Assembly (NCBI RefSeq): GCF_021107415.1
Contig: NZ_JAIOSW010000003.1
Coordinates: 1 to 8,916, forward strand
Direction: 5' to 3'
Source: Desulfobacula sp.
GTDB taxonomy: Bacteria > Desulfobacterota > Desulfobacteria > Desulfobacterales > Desulfobacteraceae
Length of the DNA stretch: 8,916 bases
Below the pieces are notes generated by a model. The model was given only the letters and a program-made list of their open reading frames with translations, was not told the origin of the DNA and did no database searches. The translations under genes were made by a program, and so were the position numbers. The stretch's first letter is position 1. Each line of letters starts with the position of its first letter. Below are positions 6,460-8,916 of this stretch, one piece after another.

Positions 6460-7407
6460 ATGAATCTTTCAAATAAGAGACCAGGCCCTTTGAAAAAAAC
6501 TATTCTGGTAACTGATTCAGGATTAGGCGGCATGTCAGTCTTTTCCCGGATTGCAGCCCATCTGGCCAATAAATCACCATACCAGGATGTCTCAATGATC
6601 TATTTCAATGCATGGCCTGAACAGAACAGGGGTTATAATCATTTTAAAACCATGGACCAGAAGGCCGGGGTTTTTAATAATGCATTGAATGCCATGGAAC
6701 AATTGAAACCGGACATAATTCTCATAGCCTGTAATACGCTTTCTGTGATTTATCCTTTTACGCCTTATAGTCAGAACACCGGGACCATGGTTTCCGGTAT
6801 CGTGGATCACGGCGTTCAATTGATCCATGAAAATCTTATGGCAGATCCGGACAGCCATGTGATTATATTTGGGACACCCACAACCATTGCTGAAAAAACC
6901 CATCAACAAAAGCTTATTAAAATGGGGATTGGTCCTGACCGAATTACCAGTCAGGGATGCACAAATCTTGCAGGAAAAATTGAGAGAAATCCCTTTGGCA
7001 GCGATGTAGCAAAAATGATCAATGCCAATGTCTCAACTGCTACTTCAAAGATGTGTCAACCCATAGGAAAGGTATATGCTGCACTTTGCTGTACACATTT
7101 TGGATATTGTCAGGATCTTTTTTGCAAGGCTTTATCCAAACATGTAAAAGGAAAGGTCATCATTCTCAATCCCAACGAAAGAATGGCCGATCATGTAATG
7201 AACGACCCGGTGATGGAAAACCCGGTAATGGAAAAATCAGAAGAAACGAATATTTTTTCTCCTGACATTGACATGCACGTTGTCTCCAGAGTTTTTTGGG
7301 AACCCGAAAGAATTGATGCCTATGTCAGGCTGCTGAAAAATGTTTCTCCGGAAGCGGTCAAAGCCCTGGCATGCTATGAATGTAATCCAAATCTGTTTAA
7401 AATTTAA
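6460..7407 (+). CDS. Glutamate/aspartate racemase family protein
   Basis: This 315-residue, cofactor-independent Asp/Glu racemase-fold protein should interconvert L- and D-forms of an acidic or related amino acid with two cysteines acting as acid and base. The MurI signatures are present: DSGLGGMSV (19-27), IACNT with C91, and CCTHFGY with C211. GTPTTIAEK and GCTNLAGKIE fit the usual middle segments. The loop after YF, normally D-x-x-x-x-P-Y-G in glutamate racemase, reads NAWPEQNRGYN (50-60), so the substrate pocket differs. After the second catalytic Cys comes a stretch (residues 246-260) made of a threefold five-residue repeat, and the end is Cys-rich (ACYECNPN). The ATG at 6460 has no clear ribosome site and probably relies on coupling to the capA-like gene 5 bases upstream. 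A TTG at 6490 with AAGAGA at 6475-6480 is an alternative start. The neighbours suggest D-glutamate or another D-amino acid for a peptide product. Confidence 0.87.
   Translation: MNLSNKRPGPLKKTILVTDSGLGGMSVFSRIAAHLANKSPYQDVSMIYFNAWPEQNRGYNHFKTMDQKAGVFNNALNAMEQLKPDIILIACNTLSVIYPFTPYSQNTGTMVSGIVDHGVQLIHENLMADPDSHVIIFGTPTTIAEKTHQQKLIKMGIGPDRITSQGCTNLAGKIERNPFGSDVAKMINANVSTATSKMCQPIGKVYAALCCTHFGYCQDLFCKALSKHVKGKVIILNPNERMADHVMNDPVMENPVMEKSEETNIFSPDIDMHVVSRVFWEPERIDAYVRLLKNVSPEAVKALACYECNPNLFKI
7195..7239 (+). repeat. Three in-frame 15-bp tandem repeats in the racemase gene
   Basis: Units GTAATGAACGACCCG, GTGATGGAAAACCCG and GTAATGGAAAAATCA lie head to tail in frame and encode VMNDP, VMENP and VMEKS. 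The repeat falls between the second catalytic-Cys region and the C-terminal part, probably in a surface loop. Its copies have begun to diverge, so it is not a fresh slippage product. Confidence 0.75.
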
Positions 7408-7447
7408 AGTTAATTTTTCTCTTATATATTGAAAGGTTGCAAAATTA

Positions 7448-8437
7448 ATGAAAAAAGTATTAATTATCACAGGCCCGGCAGGTGACGCCCAGGGCTGGGG
7501 GGATATCACTGCCACCCAAAGTATCAAAAAAGCAATTGATGATTCCGGAAAAAGTGCAAAGATTGCCTTTGTTAACAACATGGATGAATTTTACTCAAGT
7601 CTTGAAGAGAATAATTTTGATATTGTCTGGAGTGCTCTTTATCACATTTCCGGCAAATCAGAGACCATTGGCATGGGCAATGGTGATGAAAAATGGCTTG
7701 CAGATATTTTTGATGACAAAGGCATCCCCTATATCGGGCCTGATGCGAAAACCATGAAGGAATTGATCCATAAAACCAGCACCCATAAAATATTGGAAAA
7801 CAAAGGTATTTCAGTTCCCTACCATTATCAGCTTGAAACATCAGATGACCTTCCGGACATGGTTTACCCGGCTTTTGTAAAACCCAGCTATGAATCAAGG
7901 TCTGTTGGCATCAGCGATGAAAGTGTTGTTAATTCACCTGAAGAACTGAAAAAAAGAATAGATTACATTGAAAGTCGGTTTGAACAGCCCGCCCTGGTGG
8001 AAGAATATCTTCCCGGAGATGAATATACGGTTCTGATGCTGGGCAATGGAGTGCACCAAATATTTTTACCCGGTAAAGTAGTGGTAGATCCTTCCATGTA
8101 TGGCAAATATCCCATCTTGAGAAGTGATTTAAGAGGGGTGGGTGTAACAAAAATAAAACCGGTTTCCCAAATAAAAGAAGAACTGATTGAACTTTGCCGC
8201 CAGGCCATGGAAGCATTAAACTGCCTGGATCATGTCAGGGCTGATATGCGCCTTGATGCCGATGGCAAACCCAAAATCATTGAAGTGAACGGGATACCCG
8301 GCTTAAAACCGGTAAAAAGCTGGAGTCCCCAAATTTTTTCTTTATATGATCCTTCTTCTGACGGACCCATGGAAGAGTATCGAAAACTCATTGACCATAT
8401 TGTAACTTCTGCTCTGGCACGTTACAATTTAGAGTAA
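7448..8437 (+). CDS. D-Ala-D-Ala-ligase-like ATP-grasp protein
   Basis: This 329-residue ATP-grasp ligase resembles Ddl. The family activates a carboxylate as acyl phosphate and joins it to an amine. The ATP-binding lysine region is YPAFVKPSYESRSVGI (K145), the adenine-side segment is LVEEYLPGDEYTV (E185, E186, D191, E192), and the catalytic/Mg end is VRADMRLD...IIEVNGIPGL (R264, D266, E279, N281). HKTSTHKIL at 108-116 corresponds to the K-x-x-x-K segment of Ddl. Substrate-side motifs differ from true Ddl: the N-terminus reads TGPAGDAQGWGD instead of GGxSxEHEVS, the H-G-x-x-G-E-D-G segment is replaced by YHISGKSETIGMGNGDEKW, and the G-S-S loop is S-R-S. It is therefore probably not the cell-wall D-Ala-D-Ala ligase. 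GAAAGG at 7431-7436 is the ribosome site. It starts 40 bases after the racemase gene, on the same strand and probably in the same operon, which suggests it uses the racemase product. Confidence 0.9.
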   Translation: MKKVLIITGPAGDAQGWGDITATQSIKKAIDDSGKSAKIAFVNNMDEFYSSLEENNFDIVWSALYHISGKSETIGMGNGDEKWLADIFDDKGIPYIGPDAKTMKELIHKTSTHKILENKGISVPYHYQLETSDDLPDMVYPAFVKPSYESRSVGISDESVVNSPEELKKRIDYIESRFEQPALVEEYLPGDEYTVLMLGNGVHQIFLPGKVVVDPSMYGKYPILRSDLRGVGVTKIKPVSQIKEELIELCRQAMEALNCLDHVRADMRLDADGKPKIIEVNGIPGLKPVKSWSPQIFSLYDPSSDGPMEEYRKLIDHIVTSALARYNLE

Positions 8438-8463
8438 TGTGACCTTTTTTGCTGCTAAATGAT

Positions 8464-8507
8464 CCAACCGCTTTTAAATATCCATATAGATATTTAAAAG
8501 CGGTTGG
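8464..8507. terminator. Perfect 19-bp inverted repeat, putative bidirectional terminator
   Basis: The arms 8464-8482 (CCAACCGCTTTTAAATATC) and 8489-8507 pair without mismatch around a 6-base loop (CATATA). It lies between the converging ATP-grasp and universal-stress-protein genes, 26 bases after one stop and 14 bases after the other, so it can end both transcripts. Only a short TTT follows on the plus strand and no T-run on the minus strand, so it may act as a 3'-end stabiliser more than as a strong intrinsic terminator. Confidence 0.65.
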
Positions 8508-8521
8508 TTTAAACAGGTTTC

Positions 8522-8916
8522 TTAAAAAGGAAGCCTTTTTTCCAGGCTTTTTTTAACGTCTTCATCCCGATACGAAAACACATTGACAGGAGATCTTTTA
8601 AAAACTTTTTCAGCAACAGCACCCATAATGCTGTTTTTCAGGTTGGAACGGCCCCTTGTGCCCATGACAACAAGATCAGGCGCTTCTTTACTGATAACTT
8701 TTAAAATTTCCAGAACCGGTTTTCCAATCTTAAACAAGACTTTAACCTTGTCATTATCAATTTTAGCTTCATCTGCCATTTTGTTGAGCTTTTGTTTCCT
8801 GTCTTTGCGGATCTCTTCAACATAGTGCTCTGCATCAACATCATAGCCCATGGAAACTATACTTTCCACTGATTCAATATCCCTTGAATTAATGATACTT
8901 AAAACAATAAGCTCGG
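8522..8916 (-). CDS. Universal stress protein (UspA family), N-terminus outside window
   Basis: Small cytoplasmic Usp-fold protein, usually about 140-150 residues and linked to stress or starvation survival. The frame is open to the right edge of the window, where the visible part begins ELIVLSIINSRD, matching the second strand of the fold; a GTG at 8867-8869 is internal. The C-terminal nucleotide-binding signature is DLVVMGTRGRSNLKNSIMG followed by AVAEKVFKRSPVNVF. This fits G-2x-G-9x-G(S/T), except that the last position is Ala, so ATP binding may be weakened. The short tail DEDVKKSLEKRLPF is charged. It converges on the ATP-grasp gene, with the long inverted repeat between them, and has no evident functional link to that cluster. 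Confidence 0.92.
   Translation of the reverse strand, partial: ELIVLSIINSRDIESVESIVSMGYDVDAEHYVEEIRKDRKQKLNKMADEAKIDNDKVKVLFKIGKPVLEILKVISKEAPDLVVMGTRGRSNLKNSIMGAVAEKVFKRSPVNVFSYRDEDVKKSLEKRLPF

Noticed and set aside
7572..8216. Several antisense open frames of about 80-110 codons within the ATP-grasp gene
   Set aside because: They mirror the codon pattern of the real gene, are rich in Cys/His/Trp nonsense and match no family.

Overview
The window looks like a chromosomal piece of a strictly anaerobic, moderately AT-rich Gram-negative bacterium, most likely a sulfate-reducing member of the Desulfobacterota (Desulfobacteraceae-like). This rests on the cimA-leuA pairing, an orphan molybdopterin oxidoreductase, a rubrerythrin-type remnant and the general protein style. 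It is an inference, because no marker gene is present. I see no tRNA, rRNA, CRISPR array, insertion sequence or phage gene.

Layout: (1) 1-2295, plus strand: the 3' part of citramalate synthase (cimA, cut by the window edge) and, one base later, complete 2-isopropylmalate synthase (leuA). These are the entry enzymes of the isoleucine (citramalate route) and leucine pathways. A G/C-rich hairpin follows leuA. (2) 2368-2893, plus strand: a promoter with a perfect TTGACA and a small exported DUF2147 protein. (3) 2898-4877, minus strand: a large cytoplasmic molybdopterin/[4Fe-4S] oxidoreductase, convergent with the DUF2147 gene and only 4 bases from it. (4) 4878-5275: a non-coding stretch of about 400 bases that holds putative divergent promoters and the relic of a rubrerythrin/ferritin-like gene. 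The relic has a good ribosome site but an early frameshift and no remaining body. (5) 5276-8437, plus strand: a three-gene cluster encoding a CapA-type metallophosphatase-fold protein, a glutamate/aspartate racemase-like protein and a D-Ala-D-Ala-ligase-like ATP-grasp protein. (6) 8464-8507: a perfect 19-bp inverted repeat. (7) 8522 to the right edge, minus strand: a universal stress protein, cut by the window edge.

The most interesting part is the CapA / racemase / ATP-grasp cluster. CapA belongs to poly-gamma-glutamate loci, a racemase can supply a D-amino acid, and an ATP-grasp ligase can form a peptide or amide bond with it. The usual polymerase genes (the Mur-ligase-like CapB/PgsB and the membrane protein CapC/PgsC) are not in the cluster, and both the racemase and the ligase depart from their housekeeping families at substrate-facing motifs. 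A small pathway that makes a D-amino-acid-containing peptide or polymer, or tailors a cell-wall peptide, is a reasonable but unproven reading.
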